Shown here in pieces: positions 1 to 7,160 of a stretch of DNA of 64,000 nt. This DNA comes from RPQJ01 sp963700045. GTDB taxonomy: Bacteria; Pseudomonadota; Gammaproteobacteria; Steroidobacterales; Steroidobacteraceae. The DNA is taken from the NCBI GenBank assembly GCA_963700045.1, contig CAVOWK010000012.1:1-64000 (forward strand), read 5' to 3'. How positions within the stretch are numbered: the stretch's first letter is position 1; every line of letters starts with the position of its first letter. A program made the position numbers and the translations under genes. The notes below the pieces were generated by a model that saw only the letters and a list, made by a program, of their open reading frames with translations, was not told where the DNA came from and made no database searches.

Positions 1-11
1 CCCCGCCGCGC

Positions 12-1244
12 TCAGAAATCGGCCGGTGGCGTAGCCCGGCGCCGCTCAGGCGCGAAGAAAGGCCGCTCGACCACGCGCGCGCGGCACATGCGCCGCTCCC
101 ACTGCAGCTCGCGACTGAGGTAGATGTCCGCCCAGAACACGCTGCCAGACTGGAAGTGCGGCGCGTCGACCATCGCCAGGCCCAGGTTGCGCTTGCACGT
201 GGGGGACCAGAGAGCGGAGGTCACGCTGCCGATCTCGGTGCGGCCCGCCCGCTCGGCGTACAGCAGCGCGTTGTGCGCGGGCTTGTTGCCCTCGACGTCG
301 ATCCCGACCAGCTGCCTTCGTGGCCCGCGCCGCTGTTCCTCGAGCAGCGCCCGGCGGCCGTTGAAGTGTCCTTTCTTGAAGTCGACCAGCCAGCCGAGCC
401 CGAGTTCGAGCGGCGAGCGGGCGCGCCCGACCCGCAGCGTGTGCTCGGCCGAGACGAAATCGACGTTCGGCGCGAGGAAGCCGGCCTCGATGCGTGCGAG
501 GTTGAGCGCGGCGGAGCCGATCGGGCGGATGCCGCGCGAACGACCCGCCGCCATCAGCGCGTCCCAGAGCGGGACCGCCTGCTGTGGCGGAACCCACAGC
601 TCGTAGCCGAGGTCGCCCGTGAAACCGGTCCGCGACACGGTCACGTCGAGCCCGCCGCCCGCAAAGTGGCCGATGTCGAACGGCCGCAGCTGCTCGATCC
701 CCGTCGGCCACAGGCGCCGCAGGATCGAGTACGAAGTCGGCCCCTGCAGCGCGAGAGCCGCCACCTGTTCAGTGATCTCGACCACCTCGACGTCGAAGCC
801 GCGCGCGGAGTCGAGCAGCCAGTCGAGTTGCCGCTCGGCGGTGCACAGCCGGTATTCCTGCTCGCCGAGCCGGAAGATCGTGCCGTCGTCGATGACGTGC
901 CCGTGGTCGTCGCACCAGACGCAGTAGGCGACGCGATTCACCTGCAGTCGCGACACGTCGCGCGTGACCAGCCGGTTGAGGTAGCGCGCGGCGTCCGGCC
1001 CCGCCACGTGGTACTTCACCATCGGCGTCAGGTCGTACAGGGTCGCCGCGTTGCGGATCGCGAAGTATTCGTGCTCTACGGTCGTGAAGACGTCGACCGT
1101 GCTGTAACCGGCCCACGGGATGAAGCTGTCGAGCTGGCTGAAGGCGCGCGCGCGTTCGTGGAACGGCGTGTGCAGCAGCGGCTGCTGGTAGTGCGGAGGC
1201 GTGGCCGGATCGCGCTGGATGTCGTGCTGCATGTCGTGCTGCAT
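12..1244 (-). CDS. GcvT-like aminomethyltransferase / folate-dependent one-carbon transferase
   Basis: A 410-residue protein of the glycine-cleavage T-protein (GcvT) family, whose members pass methyl or methylene groups from amines or methylated compounds to tetrahydrofolate. Visible hallmarks are CDDHGHVIDDG (residues 111-121, the Asp-rich folate-side loop), QGPTSY (167-172), RTGFTGDLGYELW (205-217) and NLARIEAG (248-255). At 410 residues it is longer than a typical GcvT (about 370) and no GcvH or GcvP lies nearby, so it is more likely a stand-alone demethylase-type relative (compare DmdA, or the C-terminal half of dimethylglycine dehydrogenase) than part of the glycine cleavage system. Its ATG lies one base after the stop of the upstream FAD oxidoreductase, so it is the last gene of a coupled four-gene operon. 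The first 12 codons are a 12-nt repeat, so the start could be either repeated ATG. Family is certain; the methyl donor is unknown. Confidence 0.85.
   Translation of the reverse strand: MQHDMQHDIQRDPATPPHYQQPLLHTPFHERARAFSQLDSFIPWAGYSTVDVFTTVEHEYFAIRNAATLYDLTPMVKYHVAGPDAARYLNRLVTRDVSRLQVNRVAYCVWCDDHGHVIDDGTIFRLGEQEYRLCTAERQLDWLLDSARGFDVEVVEITEQVAALALQGPTSYSILRRLWPTGIEQLRPFDIGHFAGGGLDVTVSRTGFTGDLGYELWVPPQQAVPLWDALMAAGRSRGIRPIGSAALNLARIEAGFLAPNVDFVSAEHTLRVGRARSPLELGLGWLVDFKKGHFNGRRALLEEQRRGPRRQLVGIDVEGNKPAHNALLYAERAGRTEIGSVTSALWSPTCKRNLGLAMVDAPHFQSGSVFWADIYLSRELQWERRMCRARVVERPFFAPERRRATPPADF
1209..1244 (-). repeat. 12-nt tandem repeat covering the GcvT-like start codon
   Basis: On the minus strand ATGCAGCACGAC occurs twice in tandem (1244-1233 and 1232-1221), followed by a third copy with three changes (1220-1209). 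The first two copies each offer an in-frame ATG. Copy-number change would add or remove four residues (MQHD) without breaking the frame. Confidence 0.8.
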
Positions 1245-1245
1245 G

Positions 1246-2838
1246 TCAGGCCACCTGCGCCAGGACCTGGGCTGCAGCCAGACGGCCCGCGCGCCCCATC
1301 ACGCCGCCGCCGGGATGGGCGCCCGCGCCGCACAGGAACAGTCCCTGTAACGGCGTCCGGTATTGCGCGGCGCCCGGCACGGGACGCAGCATGAAAAACT
1401 GGTCGAAAGCCAGTTCCGCGTGGTGCCAGTGCCCGCCGGTGACGCGATACTCGCGTTCGATGTCGACAGGAGTGAGCAGTTCGCCCGCAATGACGGAGCT
1501 GCGCAGTCCGGGCGAATGGTGGTCGAGCAGGTCGATCACGGCGTCGGTCAGCCGCCCGCGCTCTGCCTCCCAGCCCGCGCGCACCTCGTACGGCGCGTAC
1601 TGCACGATGGCGGACAGCACGTGCATCCCCGGCGGCGCGAGGCCCGCATCGGTCGCGGTGGGCACGGTGATCTCGAGCGCCGGCGCGGCCGAGCATTCGC
1701 CGTACTTGCTGTGGTTGAACGCGCGCTCGACGTACTCGAGCGACGGCGCGATCAGCACGCGCGCCCCGGCCTGTGCCGCCAGCGCGTCGCCGAACCGCGG
1801 CGCCGAGTCGAGCGCCAGGTGCAGCTTGGCGGCGAGGCCGCGGGTGCGGAGGTGGCTGACCCGGCGGACGAAGCCGGTGTCGAGGTGCTCGGCCCCGAGC
1901 AGCCCGAGCAGCGTCGTCTGCGGATCCGCGTTGGAGATCACGGCGCGCGCCACGATGCGCTCGCCCGACTGCAGTTGCACGCCGCAAGCCGCGTCGTCGT
2001 TGACGAGGACGCGCGCTACGCGCGCCTGCGTGCGGATCGTGACACCGGCCGCCGTCGCCGCCCGCGACAGCGCATCGCAGACCGCGCCCATGCCGCCGAC
2101 CGGCTGTGCCAGCGACCGCGGACCGGTCTCCGCCTGCGCGGCCAGCCGGTACAGCAGCGTGAGCACCGTGCCCGGCGAACGCGGGCCGAAGCCGGTGCCG
2201 AGCACGGCGTCGAGACCGAGCGCGCCCTTGAGCAGCGGCGACTCGAACTGCTCGTTGAGCAGGTCGAAGACGTTCATGCCGCCGATCCGCAACAGCTCGC
2301 GCATGTCCCTGCGGCCGAGCCGGCGCAGCGCCAGCCCGAGCTTGAGCAGCGCCGTGCGATCGGCCCAGTCCGTAGTGCCGAGCCGCGGCGGAACGCGGTC
2401 CAGCACCGGCGCCAGCGTCCGCGCGAAACGCCCCATGCGGGCCACGAAGCCGGCATACGCGTCGACGTCGCCCGCCGGCACCGGCAGCGTGCCGGTCAGC
2501 GCGTCACCCAGCATCTGCAGGGACTGTCCGGATCCGGCGTCGCAGGCCACGGTCGGCATACGGGTGCAGGCAAAGCGCAGACCGTGCGACTCGAGCCCAA
2601 GGTCGTCGATCAGCCGTGCCGGCATCTGGTGCAGCAGGTGTGCGCACCCCGAGACGCGGAAGCCTGGCGCAAACTCGCGTGTGACGGCTGCACCCCCCAC
2701 TTGCGCCGCGGCCTCGACGACCAGCACGGACCGGCCCGCGCGCGCGAGGTAAGCGGCGCAGACGAGCCCGTTGTGTCCGCCGCCGACGACGATGCAGTCG
2801 TAGGCCGACCCGCCGTTGGCCTTGCCGTGCTCGCTCAT
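1246..2838 (-). CDS. PYROXD2/CrtI-like FAD-dependent oxidoreductase (downstream copy)
   Basis: A 530-residue flavoprotein amine-oxidase/phytoene-desaturase fold. The N-terminus carries the dinucleotide-binding motif DCIVVGGGHNG (14-24) with the ribose-binding Glu at 42. The C-terminus has LCGAGAHPGGGVMGRAG, the FAD-closing motif of the PYROXD2/CrtI group. The reaction is presumably oxidation or isomerisation of a C-C or C-N bond, but the substrate cannot be read from the sequence. The ATG at 2838 overlaps the stop of the upstream paralogue (ATGA, four bases), which fixes the start and indicates translational coupling. No carotenoid genes are nearby, so phytoene desaturation is unlikely. It is clearly related to the upstream oxidoreductase but divergent; the two may form a heteromer or act on successive intermediates. 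Confidence 0.85.
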   Translation of the reverse strand: MSEHGKANGGSAYDCIVVGGGHNGLVCAAYLARAGRSVLVVEAAAQVGGAAVTREFAPGFRVSGCAHLLHQMPARLIDDLGLESHGLRFACTRMPTVACDAGSGQSLQMLGDALTGTLPVPAGDVDAYAGFVARMGRFARTLAPVLDRVPPRLGTTDWADRTALLKLGLALRRLGRRDMRELLRIGGMNVFDLLNEQFESPLLKGALGLDAVLGTGFGPRSPGTVLTLLYRLAAQAETGPRSLAQPVGGMGAVCDALSRAATAAGVTIRTQARVARVLVNDDAACGVQLQSGERIVARAVISNADPQTTLLGLLGAEHLDTGFVRRVSHLRTRGLAAKLHLALDSAPRFGDALAAQAGARVLIAPSLEYVERAFNHSKYGECSAAPALEITVPTATDAGLAPPGMHVLSAIVQYAPYEVRAGWEAERGRLTDAVIDLLDHHSPGLRSSVIAGELLTPVDIEREYRVTGGHWHHAELAFDQFFMLRPVPGAAQYRTPLQGLFLCGAGAHPGGGVMGRAGRLAAAQVLAQVA

Positions 2839-4436
2839 GGCGACGGCGACCGGCCGAGGTCGCGCAGGACCGCGCTCGCCGCGTTGGCGCCGGGCGCGCC
2901 CATCACGCCGCCGCCCGGATGCGTGCTCGAGCCGCAGAGGTACAACCCGCGCAACGGCGTGCGGTATTGGGCGTAGCCCGGGATCGGCCGGTTGAACAGC
3001 AACTGGTCCATCGTGAGTTCGCCCTGGAAGATGTTGCCCTCGGTCAGGCCGACCTCGCGCTCGATGTCGAACGGCGTGCGCACCTCGGCATGCAGGATCA
3101 GGCTCTTGAAGTCGGGGCTGTGGCGGGCGATGGTGTCGATCACCGTGTCGCCGAAGGCCTTGCGCTTCGCATCGTCCCACGGCCCGCTCGCCAGCTCGTA
3201 CGGGCAGTACTGCACGAAGACGGACATGTAGTGCTTGCCGTCGGGAGCCATGCTCGGGTCGATCTGCGACGGGATCAGCATGTCGATGTACGGCGCGCGC
3301 GACCAGGTGCCTTCCTTCCAGTCGTCGTAAGCGCGTTCCATCATCTCGAGCGTGTCGGTGACGTGCATGTCGCCGCGCGTGCACGGCGCGCCGGCCGGGA
3401 TCGCCGGAAACAGCGGCAGCCCGTCGAGCGCGATGTTGAGCTTGCCCGACGAGCCGCGGATCTTGAAGTTGCGGACCTGCTGCACGAACTCGCCCGGCAG
3501 TTCGCCCGGGTCGACCGAATCGAGGAAGGTGCGGCGCACGTCCATGCTCGACAGCACGAGGGGCGCGTGGACCTCCTCGCCGTCGTGCAGCGCGACACCG
3601 ATCGCCCGCCCTCCACGCACGAGGATCCTGTCGATGCCCGCATCGGTGCGGATCGTGCCGCCGCTCGCCTGCAGCGATGCGGCGAGCGACGCGCTGACGG
3701 CGCCCATTCCGCCGCGGGCGAAGCCCCAGCCGCCGACCGTGCCGTCGATCTCGCCCATGTAGTGGTGCAGCAGCACGTAGGCCGTGCCCGGCGAGCGCGG
3801 GCCGAGCGCCGTGCCGATGATCGAGCTGCCGGCGAGGTGGGCCTTGACGATCTCGCTCTCGAAGTATTCGTCGAGGAAGTCCGCTGCGCTCATGGTCCAG
3901 AAGCGCAGCGTGTCGTACATGCGCTCGGGTCCGAGCCGGTGCAGGCGCTGGCCAAGGTCGAGCAGCGACATCAGATCGCGCGGCTTGAAGGAGGTCGGGT
4001 CGGGCGGTTCGAGCAGCAGCAGCGGCTTGATGAACTTGCACTGCCGGATGACGTCACGCGAGTAGCGGTCGTAGGCTTCCGCGTCGCGCTTCGAATGGCG
4101 GGCGATCTCGCGCCGCAGCGCGTCGTGGTTGTCGTACATCGCGAGGTGGCCGCCGTCGCTCATCAGCGTGCAGCCGCCGTCGTAAGGAATGATCTGCAGC
4201 CCGTGCCGCGGCAGCTCGAGCGTGCGCATGATCTCGGGCCGCAGCAGGCTGCAGACGTAGGAACAGTTCGAGTAGGTGAAGTCCCGGTACAGCTGCCGGC
4301 TCACGGCCGCCCCGCCGACGTATGGGTTGCGCTCGAGCACCTGCACCCGGAGACCCGCGCGCGCCAGGTAGCACGCCGCCACCAGCCCGTTGTGGCCGGC
4401 GCCGACGACGATCGCGTCGAGCGTCGTCCCGCTCAA
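2835..4436 (-). CDS. PYROXD2/CrtI-like FAD-dependent oxidoreductase (upstream copy)
   Basis: A 533-residue flavoprotein beginning with TTG at 4436. This TTG overlaps the TGA of the upstream aminotransferase (TTGA) and stands six codons before the FAD motif AIVVGAGHNG (8-17), so it is preferred over in-frame starts inside the aminotransferase. The C-terminal motif LCGSSTHPGGGVMGAPG matches the PYROXD2 group and mirrors the downstream copy. The substrate is unknown. Its place between an aminotransferase and a second oxidoreductase, opposite a Rieske oxygenase, points to a catabolic pathway for a nitrogen-containing compound. Family assignment is firm; the role is inferred. Confidence 0.84.
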   Translation of the reverse strand: MSGTTLDAIVVGAGHNGLVAACYLARAGLRVQVLERNPYVGGAAVSRQLYRDFTYSNCSYVCSLLRPEIMRTLELPRHGLQIIPYDGGCTLMSDGGHLAMYDNHDALRREIARHSKRDAEAYDRYSRDVIRQCKFIKPLLLLEPPDPTSFKPRDLMSLLDLGQRLHRLGPERMYDTLRFWTMSAADFLDEYFESEIVKAHLAGSSIIGTALGPRSPGTAYVLLHHYMGEIDGTVGGWGFARGGMGAVSASLAASLQASGGTIRTDAGIDRILVRGGRAIGVALHDGEEVHAPLVLSSMDVRRTFLDSVDPGELPGEFVQQVRNFKIRGSSGKLNIALDGLPLFPAIPAGAPCTRGDMHVTDTLEMMERAYDDWKEGTWSRAPYIDMLIPSQIDPSMAPDGKHYMSVFVQYCPYELASGPWDDAKRKAFGDTVIDTIARHSPDFKSLILHAEVRTPFDIEREVGLTEGNIFQGELTMDQLLFNRPIPGYAQYRTPLRGLYLCGSSTHPGGGVMGAPGANAASAVLRDLGRSPSP

Positions 4437-5761
4437 GCCGGCCGCCGGTGTCCGGCGCCACCCGCGCGCAGGGTGGTGTCGACCGCGATTTCGAAAGCCC
4501 GCATCGTGTCCGCCAGGCACGCGTCGTCGTGCGCTGCCGACACGAACCATGGCTCGCGCGAGTCCGGCTCGCAGAGAATTCGCTCGTCGTGCAGCACGCG
4601 CGCCATGGCGTCATAGAACGAATAGTCGCTGCGCTTCCAGTCGCGGTAGTTGCGCGGCGGCTCGTGCGCGAAATACAGCCCGCTCATCGACGGGTGGCCG
4701 ACGAAGCTGTGCGGAATGCCGCGCGACTGCAGCACGGCGCGCATGCCGTCGCGCAGGCGCGTGCCGTAGTCCGCAACCCGTTCCAGTGCGTCGGTCTCTT
4801 CGAGGATTTCCAGCGTCTTCTCGGCCGCTGCCAGCGCGACGGAGTGCGCGGTGTAGGTGCCGCCGTGTGCGACGCCCCGGCCGAGCTTGCGCATGATTTC
4901 CTCGCGTCCCGCGAGCACCGAGATCGGATAGCCGTTGCCGATCGCCTTCGCGAACGTGCAGAGATCGGCGTCGACGCCGTAGAGTTGCTGCACGCCGCCG
5001 CGGGCCACGCGAAACCCGGTCTTCACTTCGTCGATCAGCAGCACGACCCCATGCTTGTCGCAGAGGGCGCGCGCGGCGCGCAGGTACTCCGGCTCGGCGG
5101 CGATTCCGAGACAGTTGCCCATGATCGGCTCGATCAACAGGCAGGCGATGCGCCCGGCGGCACGCTTGAACACGTCCTCGAGCTGGTTGGCATCGTTCGC
5201 CTGCACGAAGTGGGCGAAGCTGCGCAGCCCGACCGGCACGCCTTCGCTGTAGGGATACACGGTCGGCTCGCCGACCTCGTTCCACTTGTCCATCGGCGTG
5301 AACCACATCGCGGCATCGAACAACCCGTGGTAGCTGCCCTCGAGGATGACGTAGTCGTCCTTGCCGGTGTAGGCACGGGCCAGTCGCAGGCCGGCCATCA
5401 CGGCTTCCGTGCCAGAGTTCGAGAAACGCACGAGTTCGGCAGCCGGCACCATGCGGGCGATGCGCTCGGCGACGGCCAGCTCGCGCTCGGTCGAAAGCGC
5501 AAATACACCACCGACGTCCATGCCCTTGCGCGCGGCTTCGTCGACGCGAGGATCGGCGTAGCCGAGGATCGCCGGGCCGTAGCCCAGGCGGTAGTCGACA
5601 TACTCGTTGTCGTCGATGTCGGTCACGCGCGCGCCGCGGCCGTGCTTGACGTAGATGGTCCGCTCCTCGCCCCAGAAGCGGAAGTTCGAGGCGACGCCGA
5701 GCGGCAGGCGTTTGACGGCCCGCCGGTAGTGAGCATTGCTCCGGGTCAGGTCTCGCGCCAT
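4433..5761 (-). CDS. Class III aminotransferase, glutamate-1-semialdehyde aminomutase-like
   Basis: A 442-residue PLP-dependent fold-type I enzyme. Motifs: SNSGTEA (114-120, PLP phosphate contact), DEVKTGF (244-250, Asp contacting the pyridine nitrogen) and FAKAIGNGYP (270-279) with the Schiff-base Lys272. The sequence most resembles GSA aminomutase-like catabolic aminotransferases rather than HemL itself, since it sits in a degradation-type operon and not with haem genes. The start at 5761 was chosen over ATGs at 5788 and 5776 because GGAGGG lies seven bases before it on the minus strand. It is the first gene of the coupled operon running down to position 12 and diverges from the Rieske oxygenase. 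It would transaminate an amino or keto intermediate of the pathway; the exact substrate is not visible. Confidence 0.87.
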   Translation of the reverse strand: MARDLTRSNAHYRRAVKRLPLGVASNFRFWGEERTIYVKHGRGARVTDIDDNEYVDYRLGYGPAILGYADPRVDEAARKGMDVGGVFALSTERELAVAERIARMVPAAELVRFSNSGTEAVMAGLRLARAYTGKDDYVILEGSYHGLFDAAMWFTPMDKWNEVGEPTVYPYSEGVPVGLRSFAHFVQANDANQLEDVFKRAAGRIACLLIEPIMGNCLGIAAEPEYLRAARALCDKHGVVLLIDEVKTGFRVARGGVQQLYGVDADLCTFAKAIGNGYPISVLAGREEIMRKLGRGVAHGGTYTAHSVALAAAEKTLEILEETDALERVADYGTRLRDGMRAVLQSRGIPHSFVGHPSMSGLYFAHEPPRNYRDWKRSDYSFYDAMARVLHDERILCEPDSREPWFVSAAHDDACLADTMRAFEIAVDTTLRAGGAGHRRPA

Positions 5762-5819
5762 GTCTCGGCCCTCCATGATCGGGCACAACCCAGGAATCGC
5801 TGTGCGCGCCGGAACCGGG

Positions 5820-5850
5820 CCGACAGCGGGTCTATATGATCATATAATTA
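5820..5850 (+). promoter_or_regulatory. Promoter for the Rieske oxygenase with overlapping palindromic operator
   Basis: In the 216-bp divergent gap, CCGACA (5820-5825), a 17-base spacer and a perfect TATAAT (5843-5848) form a sigma70-type promoter pointing at the oxygenase. A perfect 14-bp palindrome, TATATGATCATATA (5833-5846), overlaps the -10 box. In such GC-rich DNA this AT-rich palindrome stands out and looks like a repressor operator that could control both divergent units. Which regulator binds is inferred only; the TetR-Rieske fusion at 7161-8690 is the nearest candidate. Confidence 0.55.
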
Positions 5851-5977
5851 CTGCTTTGAGAAGCTCGGCGGCCGCGACTGGCAACGCTTGCCACACTGGC
5901 TTGCCAGACATTCATGCCAAGGCGTAAATTAAACGTCCATATAGTCGGCGCCGCCTGCCCGCCTCCGGAGATGCCAG

Positions 5978-7147
5978 ATGACGAGCCCCACCGTCGACCG
6001 CAGCGATCTCCGCGGCACGGCGTCCGCGCCCGTGCGGGCGATGCCCGCCTGGATCTACAACCACCCCGAGATGACGCGGCTCGAGCTCGAACGCATCCTG
6101 TTGCCGAGCTGGCAAGTGCTCTGCCACGTCAGCCAGCTCAGCCAGGCCGGCGACTACGTCACGCTGGACATCGGTGCGGAAAGCGTCGTCGGCCTGCGCG
6201 ACCGCGACGGGGTGATCCGGGCGTTCCACAACGTCTGCCGTCATCGCGGCGCGCGATTGCTCGACGGCGTCGGGAATTGCGCCGGCCCTGTTACCTGCCC
6301 GTATCACGGCTGGTCGTACCGTCATGACGGTACGCTGATGGGAGTGGCGGCACGGGAGACCTTTGCCGGCCTCGACCGTTCCGAGCACGGGCTGCGGCCG
6401 GTGAAAGTGGACGTCGCGTTCGGCTTCGTCTTTGTCGCGCTGGCCGGCGATCCGCCGCCGGTCGCCACGACGTGGGGCGCGCTGGCGGACGAGTTCGAGC
6501 CCTATCGCTTCCAGGACATGGTGCCGCTCACGCCCATCACGACCGCGACCTGGAACGTGGACTGGAAGATCGCGATGGACAACTACCTCGAGTCGTACCA
6601 CGTGCCGATCGGCCATCCGGGGCTGTACCGCATGTTCACGCCCGATTACGAGGACCAGGTCGGCGTCCCGGGCGTGGCGCGCGGCGTGAGCTGGCTGCGC
6701 GAGCAGCCTTCGACGCGCTGGGCGGAACGCAAGTACCAGCAGCTCGTGGGGCAGGTCAGCCAGCACCTGCCCGAGGCCAATCGCCGCTGCTGGCGCTTCT
6801 ACAGCATGCTGCCCAACCTCGGCATCGACGTCTTTCCCGAGCAGATGGACTTCTTCCAGGTGCTGCCGGCCGGGCCCGGCAAGTGCACCATTCGCGGCGC
6901 AATCTACGGTTTGCCGGACAACAGTCGCGCGACCCGGGTCGCGCGCTACCTCGGGCAGAGAATCAACCAGCTGGTCAACGGCGAGGACGAATGGCTGTGC
7001 ACGCGCGTGCAGCGCGGGCTGGCCTCGAGCAGTTACACGCCGGGTCCGTTGTCGGAACTCGAGCGCTGGATGCGCGAGTTTCACGACCTGCTGCGCGAAC
7101 GCATCCCGGAGACCCGGCAGGCACAGGCGCCGGCACGGTTCGCTTGA
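5978..7147 (+). CDS. Rieske non-haem iron oxygenase, alpha subunit
   Basis: A 389-residue terminal oxygenase. The N-terminal Rieske domain holds the [2Fe-2S] ligands Cys87/His89 (CRHRG) and Cys107/His110 (CPYHGW). The catalytic domain has DWKIAMDNYLESYH (195-208) with Fe ligands His208 and His213, and a downstream acidic ligand probably at Asp291 (FPEQMDFF). Length and layout fit the single-component-type alpha subunits that hydroxylate or N-demethylate amines and quaternary ammonium compounds (GbcA, stachydrine demethylase, carnitine oxygenase), as well as aromatic dioxygenases. No reductase or ferredoxin gene was seen anywhere in the window, so electrons must come from elsewhere. It is expressed from the divergent promoter next to the aminotransferase operon and ends 13 bases from the convergent TetR-Rieske fusion, whose C-terminal half resembles it. 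Confidence 0.92.
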   Translation: MTSPTVDRSDLRGTASAPVRAMPAWIYNHPEMTRLELERILLPSWQVLCHVSQLSQAGDYVTLDIGAESVVGLRDRDGVIRAFHNVCRHRGARLLDGVGNCAGPVTCPYHGWSYRHDGTLMGVAARETFAGLDRSEHGLRPVKVDVAFGFVFVALAGDPPPVATTWGALADEFEPYRFQDMVPLTPITTATWNVDWKIAMDNYLESYHVPIGHPGLYRMFTPDYEDQVGVPGVARGVSWLREQPSTRWAERKYQQLVGQVSQHLPEANRRCWRFYSMLPNLGIDVFPEQMDFFQVLPAGPGKCTIRGAIYGLPDNSRATRVARYLGQRINQLVNGEDEWLCTRVQRGLASSSYTPGPLSELERWMREFHDLLRERIPETRQAQAPARFA

Positions 7148-7160
7148 ACCCGACCGCGGG

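Noticed and set aside
12..1244. Glycine cleavage system T protein
   Set aside because: No gcvH or gcvP nearby, longer than usual, and located in an oxygenase-linked operon.
156..1394. Long plus-strand frame of 412 codons opposite the GcvT-like gene
   Set aside because: Arg/Pro/Val/His-rich composition typical of the reverse frame of a GC-rich gene, with no domain motif; the minus-strand gene is unambiguous. The same applies to the other long antisense frames, for example 1363-2976, 2919-4616, 15755-17533, 32492-33985 and 41634-43340.
2839..4041. Extended N-terminus of the downstream FAD oxidoreductase (931-codon frame)
   Set aside because: The extra 400 residues overlap the upstream paralogue in another frame and have no motif; the ATGA overlap at 2838 gives the natural start.
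1246..4436. Carotenoid biosynthesis (CrtI phytoene desaturases)
   Set aside because: The proteins share the fold but lie with an aminotransferase and a GcvT-like gene, and no crtB, crtE or crtY is present; the C-terminal motif fits the PYROXD2 group.
4433..5761. HemL, glutamate-1-semialdehyde aminomutase for haem synthesis
   Set aside because: Sequence is similar, but the operon is catabolic and no haem genes are near.
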